From CAUZJF01 sp965248605 (GTDB lineage Bacteria > Chloroflexota > Dehalococcoidia > Lucifugimonadales > CAUZJF01), in contig CBDFJV010000007.1 in the NCBI GenBank assembly GCA_965248605.1, forward strand, positions 1,550,001 through 1,614,000: 64,000 nt of DNA, read 5' to 3'. The notes under the pieces were generated by a model. The model saw nothing but the letters and a program-made list of their open reading frames with translations, searched no databases and had not been told where the DNA came from. Within the stretch, counting starts at the first letter, position 1; every line of letters begins with the position of its first letter. The translations under genes were made by a program, and so were the position numbers. Of the stretch, positions 7,628-17,043 are shown one piece after another.

Positions 7628-7679
7628 CCGGTCCGCACATACGACAGTTCCTGGCTAAACCATTTCTCCAGACTCCTGA
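7628..7679. repeat. 52-bp perfect direct repeat, copy 2
   Basis: Identical to 3169-3220. It ends five bases before the integrase stop, a position typical of attachment sites or of a recombination junction. Adjacent sequence on either side differs from copy 1. Confidence 0.9.
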
Positions 7680-7684
7680 GGTAT

Positions 7685-8884
7685 TCAAGTGCGTTGGCAT
7701 GAAGGGCTTCCATCTCCCGGCGGAGGAACAACCTGCTCCAGGTGCTCGGCCCACTGGTCCATCAGTTCGCGCCGCCTCTCAAACAAGTCTGAACGGAAGT
7801 AGGCGGCTTCGGTTGCGTTGGCTACAACATGAGCGAGGGCCGCCTCCATAACGGCGTGAGGGGCGTCCGTACACTCAGCGGCCCAGTCTCGGAAACTGGA
7901 GCGGAAACCATGTGGCACGCAATCAATCCCTAGAGTCTTCAGCAGCTTGAGGTGGGTCATGTCGCTCAGGGGCCTGCCGTTCCGTGATGGGAAGACCAGG
8001 CCACTCCCAGAATCAATATCCTGCGCATGTACCAATATCTCCATAGCTCGGCCAGACAGCGGCACGCGGTGCTCGCGCTCGGTCTTCATTCGCTCAGCCG
8101 GGATCGTCCAGGTTCGGGCGGTCAGGTCAACGTCGCCCCACTCGGCGTTTCGGGCCTCCCCAGATCTCGCCGCTGTCAGAACAAGAAACTCGAAAGAGAG
8201 TTTCGATACCGCCAGGGCACTGGACTCCCGGACAGCCTTCAGAGCATCCTCGACCTCCGAATAGTGGAGGGCTTTGAAGTGTGCCCTCAACCTGGGCGTC
8301 TTGGGCAGGACTTGGGATAGCGGCTCCCCCGCTGGGTTGTCCGTCCGCCAGCCCTGAGCCGCGGCCCACTTCAGCACCGCGCCGATGCGCCGCCTCACGC
8401 GCCGCGCCGTCTCAGGCTTGGCAGTCCAGATGGGTGTTAGGGCGGCCAGAACCTCCTCGCCGTTCACCTGATCAACTGGCCGCCAACCGAAGAAGGGAAA
8501 CGCATAGGTTTGAAGGGACGCGCTCCACTGGGCGGCGGTCTTGGGATGTTTCCACGTCGGAGCGTTCAGAGCAATTACTCGCCCGGCGGCCTCTGTGAAA
8601 GTGGGAATGACCGCCTTATGCTTCTCGGCGCGGGGGTCGCCGCCTGCGCGAGCGAGCTTCCGATTGGTGAAGGCCTTGTCCCTCGCGTCGCTGAGCGACA
8701 CCAGAGGCCAGCCGCCAAGCCCCAGGTCTGTCCGCCTGCCCCTGATGGTCAGACGCTGCACCCATCGCTTGTTCCCAGCAGGGTCAACGAGCAGGTAGAG
8801 GCCGTTTCCGTCGGCGTATCTGCCCGGCCTTTTCGCCGTGCGTACTCTCGCTACACTGAGAGCATTATTGGGCCTTCGGCTCAT
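7685..8884 (-). CDS. P4-type tyrosine integrase
   Basis: 399 residues, normal length. An N-terminal arm-binding domain (YADGNGLYLLVDPAGNK..., DUF4102 type) precedes a SAM-like core-binding domain and the catalytic domain. The R-H-R-Y set is visible: Arg in LTAARSGEARNAEW (about 240), HGFRSSFRDW (about 325-334) and the nucleophile Tyr in ATEAAYFR (about 362). Its gene starts about 170 bp from the 3' end of tRNA-Cys, which fits integration of the island at that tRNA. The matching distal att site was not seen in this window. Confidence 0.92.
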   Translation of the reverse strand: MSRRPNNALSVARVRTAKRPGRYADGNGLYLLVDPAGNKRWVQRLTIRGRRTDLGLGGWPLVSLSDARDKAFTNRKLARAGGDPRAEKHKAVIPTFTEAAGRVIALNAPTWKHPKTAAQWSASLQTYAFPFFGWRPVDQVNGEEVLAALTPIWTAKPETARRVRRRIGAVLKWAAAQGWRTDNPAGEPLSQVLPKTPRLRAHFKALHYSEVEDALKAVRESSALAVSKLSFEFLVLTAARSGEARNAEWGDVDLTARTWTIPAERMKTEREHRVPLSGRAMEILVHAQDIDSGSGLVFPSRNGRPLSDMTHLKLLKTLGIDCVPHGFRSSFRDWAAECTDAPHAVMEAALAHVVANATEAAYFRSDLFERRRELMDQWAEHLEQVVPPPGDGSPSCQRT

Positions 8885-9053
8885 ACCACATTCCTAGCCC
8901 CCATCTACCTCTTTGAATACCACAATACATCTGAGATTGTATGAGCCTATATGATACTGTATGCGACGCTGTGAGAACGGAGGTTTATAGCTGAGCCAGC
9001 TAAGAAGATCGAGTGATCCGCAGTGTTTCAGGTGCGGAAACCATTAATTCAGA

Positions 9054-9130
9054 TGGAGGCGACGGGCGGATTCGAACCGCCGAATAGAGGTTTTGCAGAC
9101 CCCCGCCTTAGACCACTTGGCTACGTCGCC
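9054..9130 (-). tRNA. tRNA-Cys (GCA) with encoded CCA
   Basis: The minus strand folds as a cloverleaf: acceptor GGCGACG / CGTCGCC, discriminator T, then encoded CCA at 9056-9054. The anticodon loop is CTGCAAA (anticodon GCA, Cys) on a stem with one G-T pair, and the T arm is GGCGG-TTCGAAT-CCGCC. The 3' end faces the tyrosine integrase, so it is the likely attachment site of that element. Confidence 0.93.
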
Positions 9131-10177
9131 TCGGCGTCGTCGTAATATACCAAATCGCATCCAGCGGTGCCAATGCCGGTTGCCAGCGCGGAGACGCCCC
9201 GCCGTCGCGTCTCTACGAGGTGTTGGACCGGCGCTGGTTCTGCGTAGGGGCAGACCTGCGGAGCCTGTCTCAAAAGGTTTTCTGTGTCCTTGATTTGACT
9301 ACCGCTGTTGGTAGAGTATTGTGCGAGAACGAATTGAGGAGCAAGTGTGATGCCTCTGCGACCACTGAACAGAGAGCAGAGTTGGTTGTTCCCGCCGACT
9401 CTGGACGAGTTGTTGCCTGAGAACCATCCTGCCCGGTTTGTAGCGGCGTTGGTGGATGGGTTGGACCGAGCCAACTGGTCTGAGCTGGGGGTCGATATAG
9501 ACGGGGAGCCTTTGGGGTCCCCTGCCTACCACCCACGAGGGCTTCTGAGCGTGTGGGTGTATGGATTTACGACCGGAGTACGCTCCAGCCGTAAACTGGA
9601 GGCGGCGTGCCGAGACCAGATACCTTACCTGTGGCTCACCGGGTGGCAGCACCCGGACCACAACACCTTGTGGCGGTTCTATCGCGAGCACCGTGGGGCC
9701 ATGCGAGCACTGTTGAAGCGAACGGTGCGCACGGCGGTGACGATGGGACTGGTCGATTTGGCGGTACAGGCGGTGGATGGGACGAAGATCATGGCCAACG
9801 CGACTAAGAATCGGACATATGATGCTGCCCAGTTGGAGCGATTGTTGAAGCGCACGGAGGCAGCGATTGCGGAGTTGGAAGCGCAGAACGAGGCTGGAGA
9901 CGATGCTCCTCCACCGCGGTTGCCGAAACAGCTGTCGCAGGCCCACAGACTGAGAGAAAAGGTGGTTGAGGCGATGGAGCGGGTTTCGAGAGAAGAGGGG
10001 TTGGAGCGGTTCAATTTGACCGACGAAGATGCCGAACTGGTCAAAAGTCGCCACGGGATCGTTGCGGGGTATAACGCGCAGGCGATGGTCTCGCCTCTTG
10101 AGCCAGACAAGGCCGGTGCAAGTGGGCTGCTGATCACAGCGGCCGAGGTGGTCAACGACCCTGATGATCATGCTCAG

Positions 10178-11771
10178 AGCTTGTGAGTTTTTGGATTCTG
10201 TGGTGGAAATGAGATGATCCTGGGGGTTTATCGGCCTGGCTTAATAAACGGGATTCGCTGTGGCTGGTGAGTTGGCCCGTTGGTGGGACGGACTATCGTT
10301 GTGTCACACAGGCCTTTGGCCTACGTGCCCTCCCCTTTGGCTGAAGCTATAGGAGTCAGGGCTATCCAACGCAACAAGTTATGTGCCACCGCCACCAAGA
10401 GCAGGATTGCGGTGGCTTTGTGGAGGCCTCGTACCGTGAACTGGGAAACCCCGTGCTGACGTACCTGCGCATTCGCCCATTCCGCCGTGGCGCCCCGCTC
10501 CCTGTAGACGGTCTGAGCCTCCTGCGTAGCCATGCGCTGTCGCCACTGCACAACCGCCGGACTATCTCCGTAGCGTGGCTGGTACCGCTCCTCCTCCTTT
10601 TTGTTCCGAGGCAGTCGCACCGGCGCGTACACTGTGACACCCCGTCCCTCCAGGGTGGTAATATCGGCCCGCGCCGCGAAAGCGCCATCTATCAGGTAGG
10701 CCTTGGGATGCTGGCCTGTACGCTGGGCCACCTGGGCCTCCATGGGCGACGCCTGCCCAGCATCCCCCGTGCTAACGACATCGACCCCCACGATCACTCC
10801 ACTGGCGCCGTCGGTGGCCAGTTCCACGTTGTAAGCCGGCCGAAAGCCTCCATCCGGCATCTTCATCACCCGCACCTGCGGGTCCGTGCTGGAGACCCGG
10901 GGCGCCGTCACTTTTTTTCGTTTCCTTTTGGCCAGAGTTTGCTGCTGACGTTTCTTGGCGGCCTTGGCTTGTGGCAGGTATCCCAAGGCCTTGTTCACCC
11001 GCTCCACCCGCTCACGGGCCGCTCGCTCCCGCGCACTCTGTTGTCGTTTGCTTACCCCGGGGTCGGGATGTTCCCGCTCCGAGGCCAGCCGCTCCACCTG
11101 GGCCTGCGCCTCCTTCAGGTAGGCATCCAGCCCCTGCTGTCGGCGGAAGGAAGAGGCTCCGGCGCTGGCCCGCACCCTCATCCCATCTTGGGCCACCCGT
11201 TCCAGGGTCACCGCCTCAGCGGCCATCAACGAGGCCACGATCTGGGTCAGCAACTCGTCCAGGGCAGCCCGGTGGGCCACCCGAAAGTCCGACAACATGT
11301 GGTAGTTGATGGGCACCCCACCGCAAACCCAGCGATAGGCGTCGTGCTCCTCGCACAGAAGGGCCAGACGCCGGGCGCTCCCCACCCCATCCACTGTCGC
11401 CAAAAGCCACAGGGCCAGCAGTACCCGGGGATCCGTCGTTGGACGACCAGGGCGATCTACCACCGCCTTGATCGAACCATAGAAGGCCGACAAGTCCAAC
11501 TCCTCCAACAGCCCCCAGATAGCTCTGGCCGGGTGGTCCTGAGCCACCGAAGCCTCCAGGTCTCGGGCGACCCACTGCAGTTGCTCGCGTACCGGTCGCA
11601 CAACTCGCGCCTGTTCAGGCTGCGTCGGCGATCCAGGAGGGCCATCCTCGGCCGCAGGCAGTTCAAACAGCGTATCTTCGCTCACCGGATACCTCCAGAC
11701 CTCAGTTTCCCCTATTGTCCTCCATCACCTCGCCACCACGCCAGCGAACTGAATCAATTTGCTCACAAGCT
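10178..11771 (-). mobile_element. IS1182-family element B, intact, inside element A
   Basis: Terminal inverted repeats begin AGCTTGTGAG on both ends (inner part diverges, then GATTC matches). The host sequence CTCAG is duplicated at 10173-10177 and 11772-11776. Length is 1594 bp with a single transposase gene. Confidence 0.9.
10321..11685 (-). CDS. IS1182-family transposase (element B)
   Basis: 454 residues, full length and uninterrupted. The N-terminal domain (ARAIWGLLEELDLSAFYGSI) and LWLLATVDGVGSARRLALLC are family-typical. Catalytic-core segments include VAQDGMRVRASAG (first Asp) and YLIDGAFAARADI (second Asp). The C-terminal FTVRGLHKATAILLLVAVAH is the hydrophobic tail usual in this family. 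It is oriented opposite to the element it interrupts and only distantly related to it. Confidence 0.9.
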   Translation of the reverse strand: MSEDTLFELPAAEDGPPGSPTQPEQARVVRPVREQLQWVARDLEASVAQDHPARAIWGLLEELDLSAFYGSIKAVVDRPGRPTTDPRVLLALWLLATVDGVGSARRLALLCEEHDAYRWVCGGVPINYHMLSDFRVAHRAALDELLTQIVASLMAAEAVTLERVAQDGMRVRASAGASSFRRQQGLDAYLKEAQAQVERLASEREHPDPGVSKRQQSARERAARERVERVNKALGYLPQAKAAKKRQQQTLAKRKRKKVTAPRVSSTDPQVRVMKMPDGGFRPAYNVELATDGASGVIVGVDVVSTGDAGQASPMEAQVAQRTGQHPKAYLIDGAFAARADITTLEGRGVTVYAPVRLPRNKKEEERYQPRYGDSPAVVQWRQRMATQEAQTVYRERGATAEWANAQVRQHGVSQFTVRGLHKATAILLLVAVAHNLLRWIALTPIASAKGEGT

Positions 11772-12164
11772 CTCAGTTGATACCTATGCTGGAACAAGCC
11801 CAGGACAATACGGGAGAGCCGGTCGAGATGACACTGGGCGACGCTGGATATCATTCTGGGGCCAATCTGGCTGCTTGCGCTGAGCGAGAGCAACTCGTGG
11901 TAATGCCGGAGGCCCAACAGAGAGCACTCACGCAGCCTTACCACAAGGACCACTTCACGTATGACGATGCTGCAGACACCTATACTTGCCCCGAAGGCCA
12001 ACCACTCAGGTTTTCCGGTATCAAGCAGCGTACAGGCAGGCCGACAATGCGAGTGTACCGAGCGTCGGGAGCTACGTGCCGTGTTTGTCCGGCGTTCGGG
12101 GTATGCACCACAGACCGTCGTCAAGGTCGCGCGCTTGAGATAGGGCCTTATGAGCATGTGTTAG

Positions 12165-13868
12165 CCCGAATCCACCGAAGGACACCGATGGACGGCGTGA
12201 GGGCAGCGGAAGGGGGTGGGTGAGGGAGCTACAGGGGGGATGGCCTGGGGTCTTGGGGTAGATGGGAGGCCGGCGGCCGGTCTTCAGTCGCCGCACAGGG
12301 CCCCTAAGGCCCTATGCGGGAGTTGCGATGCGCGGGAAGGCGAGAGGATACGCAGCAGGGGACTCTCGCGACCGGGGTGGCGCGAGATTGCGGGGACGTT
12401 GGGTCAGTTGCAGGCTGGCTGTCAGGCCGGGAACGGAATGGCTTGCAGCCGGGCCAAGGCGCGACTGAACTGGGTTTCCCAAGGCCAGCGCCGGGGGAGA
12501 TGCAAAGTGAGGCGGCGCGCCGAGCGGGTGATCCGTCCCACCAGAGCGAAGACCCGCCGCCTGAGGGTCTTGGTGATCACGGTCCGCTCGCCCAGACCAA
12601 TCCGCGCCGTCCAGCGGGCCAGGTTATGCGCCATCACCTGGACCGCCAGCCAGGCGCCGTTGGCGGCGAAGCGCGCCGACGGCATGTGGTTCAGCCCGAC
12701 GCCGTACTTGAGGTCGCGTATGGCGTTCTCGACCTCGGCGTGGCGGCGATGATCGGCCTCCAGTTCCAGCGTCTCCCCATCGCGGTCGGTGATGAAGGCG
12801 TGATAGCTGTATCTGGCGAAGAGGGCGAGCTGGGAACCGGGCGTCGGCTTCACCCGCCGGACAATGAGCCGCACCGGCGCGGCGTCCGGCTTGGTCTGGA
12901 ACGGGGTGTAAGTCGTCTCGGCGACATCGGCGGCGCCGTCCATCCAGTAGGGAATGGGAGTCCAGTCCTCCTGTGGTATCGCCTCGATCAGGTCCCGCAG
13001 GCTGGCGCGCTGGCGGATGGTGATAGAGAAGCGGACATCCATTTCCCGGCAGGCGGCAACGACAGTGTGGGCGTAGAAGCCGCTGTCGGCCCGCACCGTG
13101 AGTTGTCCCCTGGCCCCGCCGTAGCGCACCCGCCCCACCGTCTCACGCAGGAAGTGGGCGGCGCCACGGGCGGTGTTGGCCCGGCCCTCGCGCAGCCGGG
13201 ACATCAGCACCTCGCCGGTGCCGGCGGCAATGGCCAGCAGCGGGTGATAGCCGCGGGCGCCGGTATAGCCGTGGTGGCGCGCTCCCTCCTTGGCCAGTCC
13301 ATAGGTCTCGCAGATGGTCGAGTCCAGGTCGATGGTCAGGGGCGAGTCGCCGGGTCCGGCCCCAGCGGCCCAGGCCCGGGCCAACAACTGGCGGCTCACG
13401 CGGTCGAGTTGACGGACATGCCCCCACCGGAAGCTGCGCAGGAAGGTCCCCAGGGTGGATGGCGCCTTGACCACGCAGCCTAGAACACCGACCGTCCCAC
13501 CAGCGCGCAGCGCATCGGCGTCGTCGATGCAGTCGCCGCCTGCCAGCGCGGAAGCGACCAGCGTCAGCATCTTGTCCCCAGTGTTCGCCCGTCCCGGCGC
13601 TCCGCCGAGGTCAAGGTGATGGTCGACGAGTTCCCGCAGGCCCAGGTGCCGGGCTAGGGTGGCCGGCAGGAGCAGGCCGGCATTGGCCACCAGGCGATGG
13701 TCGTCAAAGACGATGCGGATACGGTCGGGTTTGTTCTGTGGCAGCATCTATTGGGTGCTCCTTGTTTCCGGGCGGGTTTCTGTTCCAAAACCATTATCCC
13801 AGATTCAGAGGAGCACCCGCTGGCTTCTTCAAGGGCTGTCCCCAAGGACGTCCTTCGGTGGATTCGGG
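12165..13868 (-). mobile_element. IS1380-family element, copy 1
   Basis: 1704 bp, the same length as the copy at 37410-39113. Ends are the inverted repeat CCCGAATCCACCGAAGGAC. Flanks are GTTAG on the left and CTAAA on the right, so there is no target duplication, unlike copy 2. It joins a truncated IS1182 gene to a truncated beta-lactamase-fold gene. Confidence 0.9.
12422..13747 (-). CDS. IS1380-family transposase, copy 1
   Basis: 441 residues, intact. The DDE core is visible as LTIDLDSTICETYGLAKEGA (first Asp), LTVRADSGFYAHTVV (second Asp) and RRHAEVENAIRDLKYGVGLN (Glu). It differs from copy 2 at about five residues (for example PQEDW/PEEDW and DRDG/DCDG). A large antisense ORF over this gene is a shadow of its codon bias. 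Confidence 0.95.
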   Translation of the reverse strand: MLPQNKPDRIRIVFDDHRLVANAGLLLPATLARHLGLRELVDHHLDLGGAPGRANTGDKMLTLVASALAGGDCIDDADALRAGGTVGVLGCVVKAPSTLGTFLRSFRWGHVRQLDRVSRQLLARAWAAGAGPGDSPLTIDLDSTICETYGLAKEGARHHGYTGARGYHPLLAIAAGTGEVLMSRLREGRANTARGAAHFLRETVGRVRYGGARGQLTVRADSGFYAHTVVAACREMDVRFSITIRQRASLRDLIEAIPQEDWTPIPYWMDGAADVAETTYTPFQTKPDAAPVRLIVRRVKPTPGSQLALFARYSYHAFITDRDGETLELEADHRRHAEVENAIRDLKYGVGLNHMPSARFAANGAWLAVQVMAHNLARWTARIGLGERTVITKTLRRRVFALVGRITRSARRLTLHLPRRWPWETQFSRALARLQAIPFPA

Positions 13869-13871
13869 CTA

Positions 13872-14461
13872 AAGGTGACAAAGTCCTTCTGAGCAAGTGC
13901 TACGGCATGGCAGACTACGAAGAAGGGGTCCCTAACGAACTGCGGACGGTCTTCCCTATAGGGGCGATGACGATGCATTTCACCGCTGTGGCAATAATGC
14001 TGTTGCAGGAGGATGGCCTGCTTGACGTGATGGCCCCTATCGCAGAGTATCTGCCTGATTATCCCGACGGCGAGAACATCACCCTTCATCACCTCCTGAC
14101 ACAAACATCGGGAATACATGACTTTTCGAAATTCGTAGAAGACCGGGAGGAGATTCTCACCTCAGCCTTCGCGGTGGACGACGTCATAGCGTGGTTCCGG
14201 GATGAGCCACTCGAATTCGCCCCAGGAGAGAAGTTCAGCGCCGGCAGTTCGGGGTATGTGCTCCTCGGCCACCTGATTGAGAAGCTGTCAGGCAAGTCGT
14301 ATGAAGAGTTCCTGAAAGAGAACTTCTTTCAGCCAGTGAATATGGCCAACACGGCGTACGATCGACCAGAAGACTCCTCCCCTGGTCGAGCCAAGGGGTA
14401 CAACCCTGACCTGACCCAGGCCCAGCCCTCGAACATCACCATTCGCTGCCCCATTTCCGCT
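13872..14461 (+). pseudogene. Beta-lactamase-fold serine hydrolase fragment
   Basis: Coding sequence begins abruptly at the IS1380 right end (LLSKCYGMADYEEGVPN...) and is homologous to the protein encoded convergently at 14462-15925. The nucleophile motif SxxK is replaced by AMTM (PIGAMTMHFTAVAIMLLQE) and the YxN region by AGS (FSAGSSGYVLLG). The N-terminus is missing and the frame ends at the next gene. It is a degraded tandem relative, not an active enzyme. Confidence 0.75.
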
Positions 14462-15925
14462 TCATTCGGAAAGAAACGCGACGTCTGCCAACATACCGCT
14501 GATGGTCCACTCGGCGAAGTCCGGTTCGAACTCTCGGTTAGTCAGCAATGCTACGAAGACCTCGTCCTCGGGATACCATCGGACCCAGGCTCCCGAGCCG
14601 GCGCCGCCTCCACTGTGGACGACGAAATCGCGGCTGCCCGAGGTGACGATCGTCCACTCGTATCCGACGTGGTGGAACATGTCGTTATTTGGCCGCCGGG
14701 TGTGAGGGGCGAACATCGCACTGAGCGATTCCTCGCTGATCAGCTCGCCAGGGACCAGGCCGCGACTCCAGCGGTACATATCCTCGACAGTGGTGCACAG
14801 TTTGGTAAAACCGTCTCTACCGGTCGTGTGCGGAATGTAGTCGCGAGCGGCGGTCAAGTCCAGCCGGTACTCAACAGTACCTGCGGCGGCTCGACAGTAG
14901 CTCGTGTCATTCATGCCAAGTGGCTGGAGAATTCGGTCTTCGACGTAGGCCTCATAAGGCTTACCGGAGGTCTCCTCGATTACTTGCCTCAGCAAGACGT
15001 AGTTGGACTCGCTCCACTCCATCATCTCGCCAGGAGCGAAGTCGACCGGGGAGCTTTTGAACAAGCCGACAAGCTCCTCCAAGGACGTCGGGAACGTCTC
15101 GTGCATCTGCGGAATGATCTCGTGGATACTCGCGTCGTCGCCGTACAGCAGGTGAATATAGCCTGGTATGCCGGACGAGTGGGTAAGTAAGTGGTGGACC
15201 GTAATCAGTTCGCCGCCCGGGTAGTCCGGCAGGTATCTGCGGATCGGCTGGTCTACATCCACCAGGCCCCGTTCCTGCAGCTGCATCACGGCCATCGAGG
15301 TGAACATCTCGGTGAGGCCCCACACCGGGAAGACGGTCTGTGCGGTGTTCGGCACACCGTTTTCGTAGTCGGCCATCCCGTACCCCTTGCTGATGAGGAC
15401 GTCCTCGCCCTTGGAAACCAGCACGGCCCCGCTGAACTGCCCTGTGCGCTGTATCGCCCGGTCGACGAGGGACTCGATTTCCGGGTCCGACACGGCCACA
15501 GGCACACTGGGTCCGTGATCGGAAACCACCAGCCATTCCCACGCCAATACTCCGGCGATGATCACCACGGTCGCGGCCAGCGCCAGTCCGAGCCCGACAA
15601 CGCTTCGGACAGCTACCACTGCCACAGCGTTGCCACTCTTTCCGGCGGCGATGACAGTCGCTCGCGCCGCGCGCCTTTCCGTCCCACCAACCGAAAGACG
15701 CCACAACAGGTCGGTGGGTATGCTCACCAGCAGCCGTTCTAGCACTAGCAAGGCGGTTCGGACGGGACCTATCCCAGCTCCGTCCGCATACCGTTGGTGC
15801 TCCCAGAGGTCCGAGTCGATCTCGGCCCGCCTGGCGTCTCCCCGGATATCAGGCAGCCCGGTTGTGTATGCCCGGACCCACCACCGCGCCAACCTGACAA
15901 CTAAGCTGAGGCTTGAAGAACCCAC
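14462..15925 (-). CDS. Membrane-anchored beta-lactamase-fold protein lacking SxxK
   Basis: 487 residues. Residues 1-80 form a domain (VRLARWWVRAYTTGLPDIRG, RRAEIDSDLWEH, LLVLERLLVSIPTDLLWRLS) shared with the next gene. A transmembrane helix follows (LGLALAATVVIIAGVLAWEW), then a class-C beta-lactamase/PBP fold (ISKGYGMADYENGVPN, VHHLLTHSSGI). The expected SxxK is GLTE (FPVWGLTEMFTS) and the YxN is not conserved (MMEWSESNYVLL); the HxG motif remains (VVHSGGGAG). It is therefore probably non-hydrolytic. It is read in the same direction as the PadR gene. Confidence 0.82.
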   Translation of the reverse strand: MGSSSLSLVVRLARWWVRAYTTGLPDIRGDARRAEIDSDLWEHQRYADGAGIGPVRTALLVLERLLVSIPTDLLWRLSVGGTERRAARATVIAAGKSGNAVAVVAVRSVVGLGLALAATVVIIAGVLAWEWLVVSDHGPSVPVAVSDPEIESLVDRAIQRTGQFSGAVLVSKGEDVLISKGYGMADYENGVPNTAQTVFPVWGLTEMFTSMAVMQLQERGLVDVDQPIRRYLPDYPGGELITVHHLLTHSSGIPGYIHLLYGDDASIHEIIPQMHETFPTSLEELVGLFKSSPVDFAPGEMMEWSESNYVLLRQVIEETSGKPYEAYVEDRILQPLGMNDTSYCRAAAGTVEYRLDLTAARDYIPHTTGRDGFTKLCTTVEDMYRWSRGLVPGELISEESLSAMFAPHTRRPNNDMFHHVGYEWTIVTSGSRDFVVHSGGGAGSGAWVRWYPEDEVFVALLTNREFEPDFAEWTISGMLADVAFLSE

Positions 15926-16023
15926 GTCGACGCTAGCTCTCCTTACGCCCGATCATTACTTTCTTGCCGCCGGTCCGCTAGTCCAAAACGATCGCATGTA
16001 CCATCTGCGACCTACGGCCTCGA

Positions 16024-17043
16024 TCACGGCAAGTACTGGATTACTATTGAAGGGTCGCACTTGACCGTAAACTGCCGTCCCGGTACCGCCCGCAAGCCTG
16101 ATTCGAGCGTAGCTGGATCAGCGACGATCAGGTTGGAGACCTCAGCATTGATCTCCCACCTCCGAAGCGAGCTGCGCGGTAGCTCGGCTCCTTCTAACAG
16201 CAGTTCGTCCAGCCGCGCCAAATCCTCAGCGGTGTCTGCGCGCTTCGGGGTTTCCAGAGAGACGAGCGCCGCGTAGATGTCCAACAGGTCCGGCTCCGAC
16301 CCACGGCAGTCAGCCCCTCCAACGACAAGTCTAGGAGGGTTAGAGATATAGCGGCATGTACATTCGAGGCGACTTCCGACCTTTACCAATCCTGTTGTCT
16401 GGGCGTTCTCCGCATAACGGCGACCACTTGTAAGTTCGCCGCCATTCCAGAATGGCAATCTGCTCGCGAACGGCAAGTTGTGCGTCTCATAGGCTCGAGT
16501 TGAACGCGCATCCGGTTCTCCGACGCGAGCGGCAGGTTGGGGTTGGTCGGACGCAGCTTTTCTCAACTCGCCTGCATCCTCAAGAACGGAGGCGGCGCCC
16601 GGTGACGGCTCTGATTTCGCAGTGGTGATCGGCTGCCCAACAGATCCCTCGGAATCGAGCGAAACTGCAACGATGACCAACGCGGCCAGTGACAAAGCGA
16701 GAGTGGCGCCTACGACAACAGCCTTCGCCGTTCGAGCGAGCGCGGTGTTGTCACTCTTGTCGATTAAGTTTTGATCTTCTTGCATTTCGTTTACCTCCAC
16801 TCCCCACAACGACGCTCGCCATACTAGATCGGTCGGGATGCCGAGAAAGAGCCGCTCCAGCACCAGCAAGGCAATGTAGTCCCGGTTCAGGCCGGCCGTC
16901 TCAGCATAGTGCTGCTGCTCCCAGATATCCGAGTCGATCTCGGCCCGCCTGGAATCCCGCCGGTCAGTTGGCAGCCCGGCGGTGTAAACCCGGACCCACC
17001 ACCGCGTGCATTGAACGGTCAAGCTAAGAACCAACGAGTTCAC
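16024..17043 (-). CDS. PadR-linked membrane protein with the shared N-terminal domain
   Basis: 339 residues. The first 80 (CTRWWVRVYTAGLPTDRRDS, RRAEIDSDIWEQQHYA, LLVLERLFLGIPTDLVWRAS) match the N-terminus of the 14462-15925 product. A transmembrane helix (VVVGATLALSLAALVIVAVS) follows, then a Ser/Pro/Ala-rich extracytoplasmic part with a CxCxxI motif. The C-terminal half is not recognised. The start codon lies inside the end of the PadR gene (4-bp overlap), so the two are translationally coupled. The shared N-terminal domain is typical of membrane proteins encoded next to PadR regulators. Confidence 0.8.
   Translation of the reverse strand: MNSLVLSLTVQCTRWWVRVYTAGLPTDRRDSRRAEIDSDIWEQQHYAETAGLNRDYIALLVLERLFLGIPTDLVWRASLWGVEVNEMQEDQNLIDKSDNTALARTAKAVVVGATLALSLAALVIVAVSLDSEGSVGQPITTAKSEPSPGAASVLEDAGELRKAASDQPQPAARVGEPDARSTRAYETHNLPFASRLPFWNGGELTSGRRYAENAQTTGLVKVGSRLECTCRYISNPPRLVVGGADCRGSEPDLLDIYAALVSLETPKRADTAEDLARLDELLLEGAELPRSSLRRWEINAEVSNLIVADPATLESGLRAVPGRQFTVKCDPSIVIQYLP

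Larger units (their letters stand above)
9261..12164 (+). mobile_element. IS1182-family element A, interrupted and 3'-truncated
   Basis: The left end begins GAGCCTGTCTCAAAAGG, a terminus type common in the IS1182 group. The transposase starts at 9347. The element is split by a second IS1182-family element at 10178-11771 and its right end is lost at the IS1380 junction (12164/12165). Confidence 0.8.
9347..12164 (+). pseudogene. IS1182-family transposase, split by another IS and truncated
   Basis: Part one (9347-10177) has the family N-terminus (NREQSWLFPPTLDELLPENH) and the first catalytic Asp region (AVDGTKIMANAT). Part two resumes at 11777 (LIPMLEQAQDNTG, then MTLGDAGYHSGANL with the second Asp). 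Removing 10178-11771 plus one copy of the 5-bp duplication CTCAG joins DDHAQ directly to LIPML in frame. The C-terminal region that should carry the catalytic Glu is cut away by the IS1380 copy, so the gene is dead. Confidence 0.88.

Noticed and set aside
10381..11883. 500-codon plus-strand ORF across IS1182 element B
   Set aside because: Antisense to the intact transposase; composition is Arg/His/Gly-rich with no domain.
12314..13483. 389-codon plus-strand ORF across IS1380 copy 1 (and its mirror in copy 2)
   Set aside because: It is exactly antisense to an intact transposase with clear DDE motifs; the open frame follows from GC-rich codon bias.
13697..15190. 497-codon plus-strand ORF taken as one beta-lactamase-like protein
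   Set aside because: It is a chance fusion of the IS1380 leader, a real beta-lactamase-fold fragment (13872-14461) and antisense of the next gene.
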